In this document: positions 32,125-39,686 of the stretch, one piece after another
Numbering within the stretch: position 1 is the first letter of the stretch
How the letters are laid out: every line of letters starts with the position of its first letter
From: Hyphobacterium marinum
GTDB taxonomy: Bacteria; Pseudomonadota; Alphaproteobacteria; Caulobacterales; Maricaulaceae
Assembly: GCF_036330325.1 (NCBI RefSeq)
Contig: NZ_JAZDRO010000001.1
Location: 124,001-188,000, forward strand
Length of the DNA: 64,000 nt
Direction: 5' to 3'
Program-made: the position numbers and the translations under genes
Notes under the pieces: model-generated
What the model was told of the DNA's origin: nothing
Database searches by the model: none
What the model saw: the letters and a program-made list of their open reading frames with translations, nothing else

Positions 32125-33588
32125 ATGACCGGCAAACGCATTGGCCTTTTCGCCGGGCTCGCGCTCGCCGCGCTGATCCAGTTCATCCCGGTCCCGGACG
32201 ATCTCTCCCGTGAAGCCTGGCTCCTGGCTTCCATCGGCGTGATGATGGCGTGCTGGTGGGCGACCGAGGCCTTGCCCATCGCCGCGACCGCGTTGGTCCC
32301 GCTGGCGCTCTTCCCCTTCTTCGGTATCGCGACCATCGGGGAGACGGCCAGCCCCTATGCCAGCCCCATCGTGCTTCTGCTGCTCGGCGGTTTCATCATC
32401 GCGCTGGCGGTGGAGCGCTGGAATCTTCACGCCCGCATTGCGCTGAATGTCGTCAATGCCTTCGGCGGCCGCCCGGCGTTGCTGGTCGCAGGCTTCATGG
32501 CCGCCTCGGCCCTGCTCTCGATGTGGATCTCCAACACCGCGACGACGATCATGATGATCCCCATCGCGCTGAAAGTCGCCGAAAGCGTCGCGAAGGAAGG
32601 CAAGGCCAGCCCGGCTTTCGCCGCGGCGCTGGCGCTCGGCGTCGCCTATGCGGCGTCCATTGGCGGGACGGCGGTCTTTGTTGGCACGCCGACCAATCTC
32701 ATCGCCATCGGATTTCTCAATCGCGAATTCGACTATGTGATGGACCCGCTGACCTGGTCGGCCTTCGCCCTGCCGGTCGTGCTCGTCTTCATCCCGGCGG
32801 CCTGGTTCATCCTGACGCGCTTCGCCTTCAAGCTGCGCACCGACGTGGAGAGCCGTGCTGCGCAAGCCACGGTGAAGACCGAACTCGCCGCGCTGGGACG
32901 CGTCAGTGCGCCGGAAGCGCGCGTCGCCATTCTCTTCTCCTGCGTCGCCATTCTCTGGATGGGACAAGCCTATCTGTGGAATCCGCTGCTCGCCTGGATC
33001 AGCGAGGCGGTGGGCCTGCCGATGACGCTTTCCGTCTCCAACACGCAGATCGCCTTTCTGGGGGCGGTCGCGGCTTTCCTCATCCCGGCGGGCGGGAACG
33101 AGGGCAAGGGCCGGATGCTGATGGACTGGGAGGCGACATCGCGCCTGCCCTGGAATGTGGTCATCCTCTTCGGTGGCGGGCTGTCGCTCGCTGCGGCGCT
33201 GTCGGCGACCGGGCTCGCCGCGTGGCTCGGGGGGCAGATGAGTTTCCTCAACGGCCTGCCTTTCCCGCTCCTCCTGCTGGCGCTGATCCTCGTCATTGTC
33301 TTCCTGACCGAGCTGACCTCGAACGTCGCGACCACGACCGCCTTCCTGCCGGTCCTCGCCGCCATCGCGGCCGGGTCGGGCGTACCGCCGCAGCAGCTCA
33401 TCGTCCCGATCGCGATTGCCGCGAGCTTTGCCTTCATGCTGCCGGTCGCGACCGCACCCAATGCCATCGTCTACGCCTCGGGTGAGGTCACCCAGCGCCA
33501 GATGATGAAGGCGGGTTTCCGGCTGAATTTGGCGGGCGCGGTGATCCTCACGGTGTTCGCGGCGCTGTTGGGCCCGGTGGTGTTTTAG
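32125..33588 (+). CDS. SLC13/DASS family anion:sodium symporter
   Basis: This encodes 487 residues. The ATG at 32125 directly follows GGGGGAG; a TTG at 32116 would leave more space for ribosome binding. Twelve or so helices are visible. The two SNT-type motifs of the DASS family are SNTATTIMMIPIAL and SNVATTTAFLPVL; GTPTNLIAIG is also typical. Such carriers bring in dicarboxylates, citrate or sulfate with Na+; the substrate cannot be read. It is followed by 538 bp of repeats, then polA. Confidence 0.88.
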   Translation: MTGKRIGLFAGLALAALIQFIPVPDDLSREAWLLASIGVMMACWWATEALPIAATALVPLALFPFFGIATIGETASPYASPIVLLLLGGFIIALAVERWNLHARIALNVVNAFGGRPALLVAGFMAASALLSMWISNTATTIMMIPIALKVAESVAKEGKASPAFAAALALGVAYAASIGGTAVFVGTPTNLIAIGFLNREFDYVMDPLTWSAFALPVVLVFIPAAWFILTRFAFKLRTDVESRAAQATVKTELAALGRVSAPEARVAILFSCVAILWMGQAYLWNPLLAWISEAVGLPMTLSVSNTQIAFLGAVAAFLIPAGGNEGKGRMLMDWEATSRLPWNVVILFGGGLSLAAALSATGLAAWLGGQMSFLNGLPFPLLLLALILVIVFLTELTSNVATTTAFLPVLAAIAAGSGVPPQQLIVPIAIAASFAFMLPVATAPNAIVYASGEVTQRQMMKAGFRLNLAGAVILTVFAALLGPVVF

Positions 33589-33637
33589 GGATTCTGGGTC
33601 CCGGCTGCGCCAGACCGGGGAGCGTCAGCTTAATCGC

Positions 33638-33708
33638 GCGTCATTCCCCGGCGTGTCCGGGGAATCTCGTGAGTCGTGGGATGCCCCGCATAAAGCGGGG
33701 CATGACGC
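33638..33708. repeat. Double-hairpin repeat, family A copy 2
   Basis: GCGTCAT and ATGACGC frame the hairpins ATTCCCCGG/CCGGGGAAT and ATGCCCCGC/GCGGGGCAT. Its sequence is nearly the same as copy 3, 260 bp downstream, and as the inverted copy 4. The gap 33589-34126 otherwise holds a D-type fragment (33590-33622), a stretch of no recognisable structure (about 33710-33863), a B element and copy 3; no gene was seen in it. Confidence 0.88.
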
Positions 33709-33863
33709 GTTGGGTATTCCGCCCCGGACGCCGCTCGGCGGCGGTTCCGGGGCCTACCGGTTGGTCCAAGAGGGACCGCAAACCGGTCCGCCTGATGAGG
33801 GCGGCCGTGTTGCTTCCAGTTCTGCGGCCGCTGTCGGTCCCGGCACGGTGGCCGGGACCGATG

Positions 33864-33965
33864 CCCTCCTCATGCTGAGGTGCTTTCCGTCAGGAAAGCC
33901 TCGAAGCACGCACAGCCCGTCTTCCCATCCTTTTAAGGCTGCTACGCAGCACCTCAGGATGAGGG
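33864..33965. repeat. Long inverted-repeat element, family B copy 2
   Basis: Outer arms CCTCATGCTGAGGTGC and GCACCTCAGGATGAGG match those of the copy at 17571. The inner TTTCCGTCAGGAAA hairpin and the CCTCGAAGCACGC segment are also shared; the two differ mainly in the second inner stem (GGCTGCTACGCAGC here). It lies directly against family A copy 3. Confidence 0.82.
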
Positions 33966-33970
33966 AGAAA

Positions 33971-34041
33971 GCGTCATTCCCCGGCTTGTCCGGGGAATCT
34001 CGGGAGCGGTGAGATGCCCCGCATGAAGCGGGGCATGACGC
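33971..34041. repeat. Double-hairpin repeat, family A copy 3
   Basis: The same layout as copy 2: GCGTCAT, hairpin ATTCCCCGG/CCGGGGAAT, a short spacer, hairpin ATGCCCCGC/GCGGGGCAT, ATGACGC. The loops differ by single bases (GCGTGT versus GCTTGT; ATAAA versus ATGAA). It lies 85 bp before the polA start and could affect that transcript's leader. Confidence 0.88.
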
Positions 34042-34126
34042 GGAAAACGGCCTATCCACACCCCCGCCCCTTTCCCTCAATCACGACCCCGCCTAGCTTG
34101 GCGCGGCTACCAAGGAAGGACGCGCC

Positions 34127-36916
34127 ATGGCCGTGACACGCCCCATCGACAAGGACTCCCACGTCTATCTGATCGACGGGTCGGGCTATATCTTCCGCGC
34201 CTATCACGCGCTTCCACCGCTGACGCGGTCCGACGGCACGCCGGTCGGCGCGGTGCAGGGCTTCTGCAACATGCTGTGGAAGCTGCTGGAGGATCTGAAA
34301 GGCGAGGACCAGCCGAGCCATCTCGCGGTCATTTTCGACTATTCGGGCAAGTCCTTCCGCAACGAGATCTACCCCGAATACAAGGCCCACCGCCCGCCTG
34401 CGCCCGAAGACCTGGTGCCGCAATTTCCCCTGATCCGCGACGCGACGCGCGCCTTCGGCACGCCCTGCATCGAGATGGAGGGGTTCGAGGCCGACGACTT
34501 GATCGCGACCTATACCAAACAGGCGCGCGCCAAGGGCGCGAAGGTGACGATTGTCTCGTCCGACAAGGATTTGATGCAGCTCGTCGAGGACGGGCAGGTC
34601 ACGCTGTTCGACACGATGAAGAACAAGCGGATCGGCACCGAGGGCGTGCGCGAGAAATTCGGCGTCGGCCCGGAGAAGGTGATCGAGGTGCAGGCCCTTA
34701 TTGGCGATTCCTCGGACAATGTGCCGGGCGTGCCGGGCATCGGCCCGAAGACGGCCTCGCAGCTGATCGACGAATATGGCGACCTCGAAACGCTGCTGTC
34801 ACGCGCCGAGGAGATCAAGCAGACCAAGCGCCGCGAAAACCTGATCGAGTTCGCCGACCAGGCACGGATTTCGAAAACGCTGGTGACGCTGAAGACCGAC
34901 ATGGAATCCGTGCCGGAAGCGCTGGAGGCATTCGGGACGATTGATCCGGAATCCGACGAGCTCGTCGCTTTTCTGAAATCCATGGAATTCCGCACGCTGA
35001 CACGCCGGGTCGAGGAAGCGCTCGGCGGGCCTGCGGCGGACGAGAGCGGGGACGCAACTGCGCCCATCGAGCGCGACAAGTATGAATGCGTCACCACGAT
35101 GGCGGCGCTGAATGACTGGATCGAGGCGGGGTTCAAGGCCGGTGTTATTGCGGTGGATACCGAGACCGATGCGCTGTCGTCGACGGCGGCGGGCCTGGTC
35201 GGGATTTCGCTCGCCACCGCGCCGGGCAAGGCCTGTTACATCCCGCTCGATCACGTGGGCGAGGATGACGGCGACCTTCTGGGTGAGTCCAAACGCCCCG
35301 ATCAGATCGCCAAGACCGAGGCGATTGCCGCGCTCAAACCGCTCTTCGAAAGTCCCGCCGTCCTGAAAGTCGGCCAGAACATCAAGTACGACCTCTCGGT
35401 GCTGGCGCGCGAAGGCATCGCGGTCGCGCCCTACGACGACACGATGCTGCTCTCCTATGTCATCGACGGCGGGCTGCACGGTCACGGCATGGACGAGCTC
35501 GCCGAGATGCATCTCGGCCACCAGTGCATCCCCTTCAAGGAGGTGTGCGGGACCGGAAAGAAGCAGAAACATTTCGGTCAGATCGCCCTCGACAAGGCGA
35601 CCGAGTACGCGGCGGAAGATGCCGATGTGACGCTGCGCCTGTGGGAGATTCTTTCGCCTTCGGTGACGGCGAAGGCCAAGCGCACGATTTACGAGACGCT
35701 GGAGCGCCCGCTCGCCTCAGTGCTCGCCGACATGGAGCGCGCCGGGATCAAGGTCGATCCGGCCCAGCTGGCGCGGCTGTCGTCCGACTTCGCGCAGAAA
35801 ATGGCCGAGCATGAGGATGAGGCGCACAGCATCGCCGGCAAACCCTTCAACCTCGCCAGCCCGAAACAGCTGGGGGAAATTCTGTTCGACGAGATGGGCC
35901 TGCCCGGCGGGAAGAAGACCAAGGGCGGAGCCTGGTCGACCGACGCGCAGACGCTGGAAAACCTCGCCGCAGAAGGCCACGGACTGCCCCAGGCGATCAT
36001 CGGCTACCGCACTTTCGCCAAGCTGAAATCGACCTATGCCGATGCCTTGAAAGCCGCGATCAATCCGGCGACGGGGCGGGTGCATACCTCGTTCTCGCTC
36101 GCCGCGACCTCGACCGGACGCTTGGCCTCGACCGACCCCAATCTGATGAATATCCCGATCCGGACCGAGGAGGGGCGGAAAATCCGCGAGGCCTTCATCG
36201 CCGAACCGGGCAATGTGCTGGTCTCGGCGGACTATTCGCAGATCGAATTGCGCCTGCTCGCCCATATCGCCGATGTCGGCGCGCTCAAAGACGCCTTCAA
36301 GCGCGGCGAGGACATTCACGCCATGACGGCCTCGGAAATGTTCGGCGTGCCGGTCGAGGGCATGGACCCGATGGTGCGCCGCCAGGCCAAGGCGATCAAT
36401 TTCGGCATCATCTACGGGATATCGGCTTTCGGCCTCGCCAACAATCTCGGGATCGAGCGCGATAAGGCCAAGGATTTCATCGAGCGCTATTTCGAGAAAT
36501 TCCCCGGCGTGAAGGCCTATATGGACGCCAAGCGCGAGGAAGTGCGCGACAAGGGCTATGTCGAGACAATTTTCGGCCGCCGCATGCACATGCCCGGCAT
36601 CCGCGACAAGAACCCGAACATGCGCCAGTTCGTCGAGCGTCAGGCGATCAATGCGCCGATCCAGGGCTCGGCTGCCGACGTGATCCGGCGCGCCATGATC
36701 CGCCTGCCCGGCGAGATTTCAGCGGCGGGTCTGGAAGCGCGCATGCTGCTACAGGTCCATGACGAGCTGGTCTTCGAGGTCAAGGAAAGCCAGGCCGATG
36801 AATTGATCGCGCTCGCCAAAAAGGTGATGAGCGGCGCGGCCCGCCCGGCGCTGGAGATCAGCGTCCCGCTCGATGTCGAAGCCGGAGCCGGGACCCACTG
36901 GGGCGAGGCGCACTAG
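34127..36916 (+). CDS. polA: DNA polymerase I with 5'-3' and 3'-5' exonuclease domains
   Basis: This encodes 929 residues. The 5'-nuclease domain (about 12-300) starts YLIDGSGYIFRAYHALPPLTRSDG and holds EGFEADDLIATY and the helix-hairpin-helix VPGVPGIGPKTA. The 3'-5' exonuclease (about 325-510) keeps its metal ligands: D-x-E at Asp344/Glu346 in DTETDAL, KYDLSVL, and YAAEDADV, so proofreading is probably active, unlike Taq. The polymerase domain has motif A SADYSQIELR (Asp702), motif B RRQAKAINFGIIYG and motif C VHDELVFEV (Asp879). The enzyme fills gaps and removes RNA primers in replication and repair. It has no operon partner and is flanked by repeats on both sides. Confidence 0.98.
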   Translation: MAVTRPIDKDSHVYLIDGSGYIFRAYHALPPLTRSDGTPVGAVQGFCNMLWKLLEDLKGEDQPSHLAVIFDYSGKSFRNEIYPEYKAHRPPAPEDLVPQFPLIRDATRAFGTPCIEMEGFEADDLIATYTKQARAKGAKVTIVSSDKDLMQLVEDGQVTLFDTMKNKRIGTEGVREKFGVGPEKVIEVQALIGDSSDNVPGVPGIGPKTASQLIDEYGDLETLLSRAEEIKQTKRRENLIEFADQARISKTLVTLKTDMESVPEALEAFGTIDPESDELVAFLKSMEFRTLTRRVEEALGGPAADESGDATAPIERDKYECVTTMAALNDWIEAGFKAGVIAVDTETDALSSTAAGLVGISLATAPGKACYIPLDHVGEDDGDLLGESKRPDQIAKTEAIAALKPLFESPAVLKVGQNIKYDLSVLAREGIAVAPYDDTMLLSYVIDGGLHGHGMDELAEMHLGHQCIPFKEVCGTGKKQKHFGQIALDKATEYAAEDADVTLRLWEILSPSVTAKAKRTIYETLERPLASVLADMERAGIKVDPAQLARLSSDFAQKMAEHEDEAHSIAGKPFNLASPKQLGEILFDEMGLPGGKKTKGGAWSTDAQTLENLAAEGHGLPQAIIGYRTFAKLKSTYADALKAAINPATGRVHTSFSLAATSTGRLASTDPNLMNIPIRTEEGRKIREAFIAEPGNVLVSADYSQIELRLLAHIADVGALKDAFKRGEDIHAMTASEMFGVPVEGMDPMVRRQAKAINFGIIYGISAFGLANNLGIERDKAKDFIERYFEKFPGVKAYMDAKREEVRDKGYVETIFGRRMHMPGIRDKNPNMRQFVERQAINAPIQGSAADVIRRAMIRLPGEISAAGLEARMLLQVHDELVFEVKESQADELIALAKKVMSGAARPALEISVPLDVEAGAGTHWGEAH

Positions 36917-36925
36917 GGATTTCCT

Positions 36926-36970
36926 TGCGTGCTTCGAGGCTGACCTGCGGTCAGCACTTCAGCATGAGGA
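36926..36970. repeat. Half family B element, inverted
   Basis: GTGCTTCGAGG...CTTCAGCATGAGG is the reverse complement of the first half of the B elements at 17571 and 33864. It lies 10 bp after the polA stop. The inner hairpin here is CTGACC...GGTCAG rather than TTTCC...GGAAA, so pairing is kept with different bases. Confidence 0.7.
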
Positions 36971-37000
36971 AGGCACTGGCAGTCCCTGTTTCGCAAACCT

Positions 37001-37068
37001 GCGTCATGCCCCGCTTCATGCGGGGCATCTCTGCATCGGGATTCCCCGAACGAGTCGGGGAATGACGC
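37001..37068. repeat. Double-hairpin repeat, family A copy 4, inverted
   Basis: Read on the minus strand it has the same order as copies 2 and 3: GCGTCAT, ATTCCCCGA/TCGGGGAAT, spacer, ATGCCCCGC/GCGGGGCAT, ATGACGC. It lies between the convergent genes polA and the large uncharacterised gene. The rest of the gap 36917-37138 has an isolated GCCCCGGA/TCCGGGGC hairpin near 37105. Confidence 0.85.
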
Positions 37069-37138
37069 ACGTCTTGAATGAGCCCTTACCTGCCCCACCC
37101 GCAGGCCCCGGAATGAATCCGGGGCAGAAATTCTTGAA

Positions 37139-38839
37139 TCAAGCCGCCGCTTCGTCCTTCGGGGCGAGGGTTTTAAGCAGGGTTTCGATTTCCGACAGTT
37201 TGGCGCGGTCGGTGTCGGCCTGGGCCTCCTTCAGACCCGTGTCAGAGCGTAACAGGCGCAGCGCCTTGGTCTGGGCGAAGGTCGTGCAGTCGCCCTTGGG
37301 CAGAATGCCGGTGGTCGCCAGCTTCAGCAGTGCAGCCGCGCGGTCGAGCGCAGGTCTGTCACCATCGGCGACGCGTTCGAGCAGGCGGGTTTCTTCGAGG
37401 ATGCGCACGCCCATCGCGTCGAACGCGGCCATCAGCTCGGCTTCGTCCTCGGGCGGGAAATGTCCCGCCTCGACGCGTTTCTGGCGCGCGACCAGTCCGG
37501 CGAGCCGTTCGGCGGGACCGCCGGGCCCGCGCAGGAAATAGGTCTCGGTCTTGTGCGCCCCGAGCGCGGCGCGGATATAGCCCGCCAGTTTGCGCTTGTT
37601 CTGGGCACCGACGATGTTCTCCTCGAGCGCCAGAAGGCGGTCGATCTCGACCCCCGCGTCCGCGCTTTCGACCAGATAGTCGCCAATGGTTTCCGGCGTC
37701 AGGAGGCGCGAGGAGCGCTGCGAGAAGGCATCCTGGAGGGACTGGGCGGGCAGGTCGGGGCCTTGCGCCATGATCAGTTGCTGGGCGAGCGCGCGTGCCA
37801 GCTTGACCTCGGCGGCGACATCGTCGGGCTTCATCCGACGCGGCTTGCGCAGCTGGGCGAGGATGCGCTGGGCGATGGCGGATTTCGTCCACTCCAGATC
37901 GCCCTTGGGCAATCTGTTGGCCAGACGCCACGCAGCCTTGGGGGCGGTCACGAGGGAATCTGCATCAGGCTTGCCGGTGAAGATGTCGGCGAGCCGCTGG
38001 ATTTCCTCGCCGAGATCGGCCGTCTGACCGACGAGACCGGACAGGCCACTGTCAAAGCCGAGCATTTCGGCGAGGAAGGCATCCACTTCGCTGATCGCCG
38101 CCTCGGCCGTTGCCGGATCGGTTGGCAAATCATCGGAGAAGTCGAGCAGAAGCTGGACCTTGTCGCGATAGGACCGTGCCTCGCCCAGCCGGTCTGCAAT
38201 CGCGGCCCGGAGACGGTAGGCGCTGGGTTTTGAATAGATGTCCTCGACGACCGCGCGGAAGGATTTCGAAGCCGGGAATTTCGGCAGCTTGCCGGCCCGG
38301 CCGTCCTGATAGACGCGGGTCAGCGCCTTTCCGACCAGTTCGTTGAGCTGCTTGACGTAGGCGTGGACGGAGGAATCACCCTCCTTCGCGCTGGCGACCG
38401 CGACTTTCTGGACGGCGTGCTGCATCTCGGTGCCGCCGGTCTCGAGCATCTCGACCAGGTCGGGCCGGTGCAGCAATTCCATCGGCGTGACCTGCTGGCG
38501 TTCCAGCCAGCCATCGAGAACACGGTGGATCGTGTCCCGGGCGGACGGGTTGGAGAGATCATCCGGTGTCAGGCAGGGCAGCGAGCCGTCGCCAGTCTTG
38601 TCTTCGTCGAGCGCGAATTTCTCCGCACCCTCCTCGAAGATCGTCGCGGAGCGGAAGACACGCGCGTCCTCGTCAAAACGCTCCTTGGAAACGCGGACCG
38701 ATCCTTTCGGCAAGCCGTCGAGCAGTTTCTTTGCCAGCGCAATGGCTTCCTCGCGATCATCACGCGCATCGGCGAGTGTCCAGCCCGCCTTGCGGTGCTT
38801 CTTCACGAAGACCTCGAAATGAATCTTGCCGCCCGCCAT
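37139..38839 (-). CDS. Large helical soluble protein, function unknown
   Basis: This encodes 566 residues from ATG 38839; the ORF extends to 38872 without support. It begins GGKIHFEVFVKKHRKAGWTLADARDDREEAIALAKKLLDG, then PKGSVRVSKERFDEDARVFRSATIFEEG, which looks like a small alpha/beta domain. The rest is long acidic helices without a signal peptide or membrane segment. No catalytic motif was recognised. It is divergent from chvI with 142 bp between. It converges on polA across a repeat-bearing gap. A link to envelope stress through chvIG is possible from position only. Confidence 0.7.
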   Translation of the reverse strand: MAGGKIHFEVFVKKHRKAGWTLADARDDREEAIALAKKLLDGLPKGSVRVSKERFDEDARVFRSATIFEEGAEKFALDEDKTGDGSLPCLTPDDLSNPSARDTIHRVLDGWLERQQVTPMELLHRPDLVEMLETGGTEMQHAVQKVAVASAKEGDSSVHAYVKQLNELVGKALTRVYQDGRAGKLPKFPASKSFRAVVEDIYSKPSAYRLRAAIADRLGEARSYRDKVQLLLDFSDDLPTDPATAEAAISEVDAFLAEMLGFDSGLSGLVGQTADLGEEIQRLADIFTGKPDADSLVTAPKAAWRLANRLPKGDLEWTKSAIAQRILAQLRKPRRMKPDDVAAEVKLARALAQQLIMAQGPDLPAQSLQDAFSQRSSRLLTPETIGDYLVESADAGVEIDRLLALEENIVGAQNKRKLAGYIRAALGAHKTETYFLRGPGGPAERLAGLVARQKRVEAGHFPPEDEAELMAAFDAMGVRILEETRLLERVADGDRPALDRAAALLKLATTGILPKGDCTTFAQTKALRLLRSDTGLKEAQADTDRAKLSEIETLLKTLAPKDEAAA

Positions 38840-38910
38840 GACCTGCTCCGGTCTTGATACCGGTCGCCACACTCGCCGGAGTTGTTTAAGACACGGTGAA
38901 CCATAAGGCT

Positions 38911-38939
38911 TTGTCGCGCGGCCCGGGCTTGGCTACACT
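38911..38939 (+). promoter_or_regulatory. Candidate sigma-70 promoter of chvI
   Basis: TTGTCG (38911-38916) and TACACT (38934-38939) are separated by 17 bases, and the chvI start lies 42 bp downstream with AAAAAGGGG before it. The spacing is ideal but the -10 matches only partly. It lies in the divergent region shared with the gene at 37139-38839. Confidence 0.4.
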
Positions 38940-38981
38940 TTCGTCCGGACGGGAATCGCCAGATCAGAAAAAGGGGTGCCC

Positions 38982-39686
38982 ATGACAACCATCGCGCTCG
39001 TGGACGACGACGAAAACATCATCACGTCGGTGTCCATTTTCCTCGAAGGCGAAGGCTACAACGTGCGCACCTACAATGACGGGGCGTCGGCGCTGTCGGC
39101 GCTGGCCGACGATCCGCCTGACCTCGGGATTTTCGATATCAAGATGCCGCGCATGGACGGGCTGGAATTGCTGCGCCGCCTGCGCCAGTCATCCAATCTG
39201 CCGGTGATCTTCCTGACCTCGAAGGATGACGAGTTCGACGAGGCCCTCGGGCTCAATCTCGGTGCGGACGACTATATCACCAAACCCTTCTCCCAGCGCC
39301 TGCTGGGTGAGCGGGTGAAGGCGGTTCTGCGCCGCGCCCAGGCCGTGCCCGGCGAGGGCGCACAGCCCGAACCTGGTGACCGCAAGCCAATCATGCGCGG
39401 ACGTCTCCTGCTCGATCCGAACCGGCATTCCTGCGCCTGGGACGGCGAGCCGGTGCGCCTGACCGTCACCGAATTCCTGATCCTGCAATCGCTCGCCCAG
39501 CGGCCCGGCTACGTGAAAAGCCGGGACAATCTGATGGACGCGGCCTATGACGATCAGGTCTATGTCGACGACCGGACGATCGACAGCCATATCAAGCGGA
39601 TCCGCAAGAAATTCCGCGAAGTGGACCGGACCTTCGATTCCATCGAAACGCTCTATGGTGTCGGCTATCGCTACAAGGAAGCCTGA
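38982..39686 (+). CDS. chvI: Response regulator ChvI
   Basis: This encodes 234 residues, OmpR/PhoB class. The receiver domain has IALVDDDENI, the phospho-acceptor Asp52 in GIFDIKMPRMDG, the switch Thr in IFLTSKDD and Lys in YITKPFS. The winged-helix domain has LTVTEFLILQSLAQRPGYVKSRDNLMDAAY, DDRTIDSHIKRIRKKFR and a C-terminal LYGVGYRYKE hairpin. ChvI regulates envelope and acid-stress genes in alphaproteobacteria. ATG 38982 follows AAAAAGGGG closely; an upstream GTG at 38976 is less likely. The chvG frame begins inside its last codons. Confidence 0.94.
   Translation: MTTIALVDDDENIITSVSIFLEGEGYNVRTYNDGASALSALADDPPDLGIFDIKMPRMDGLELLRRLRQSSNLPVIFLTSKDDEFDEALGLNLGADDYITKPFSQRLLGERVKAVLRRAQAVPGEGAQPEPGDRKPIMRGRLLLDPNRHSCAWDGEPVRLTVTEFLILQSLAQRPGYVKSRDNLMDAAYDDQVYVDDRTIDSHIKRIRKKFREVDRTFDSIETLYGVGYRYKEA

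Noticed and set aside
33589..34126. CRISPR-like array suspected from repeated palindromes
   Set aside because: Copies are not regularly spaced, spacers are not unique short inserts, and no cas gene is present; the elements are dispersed palindromic repeats.
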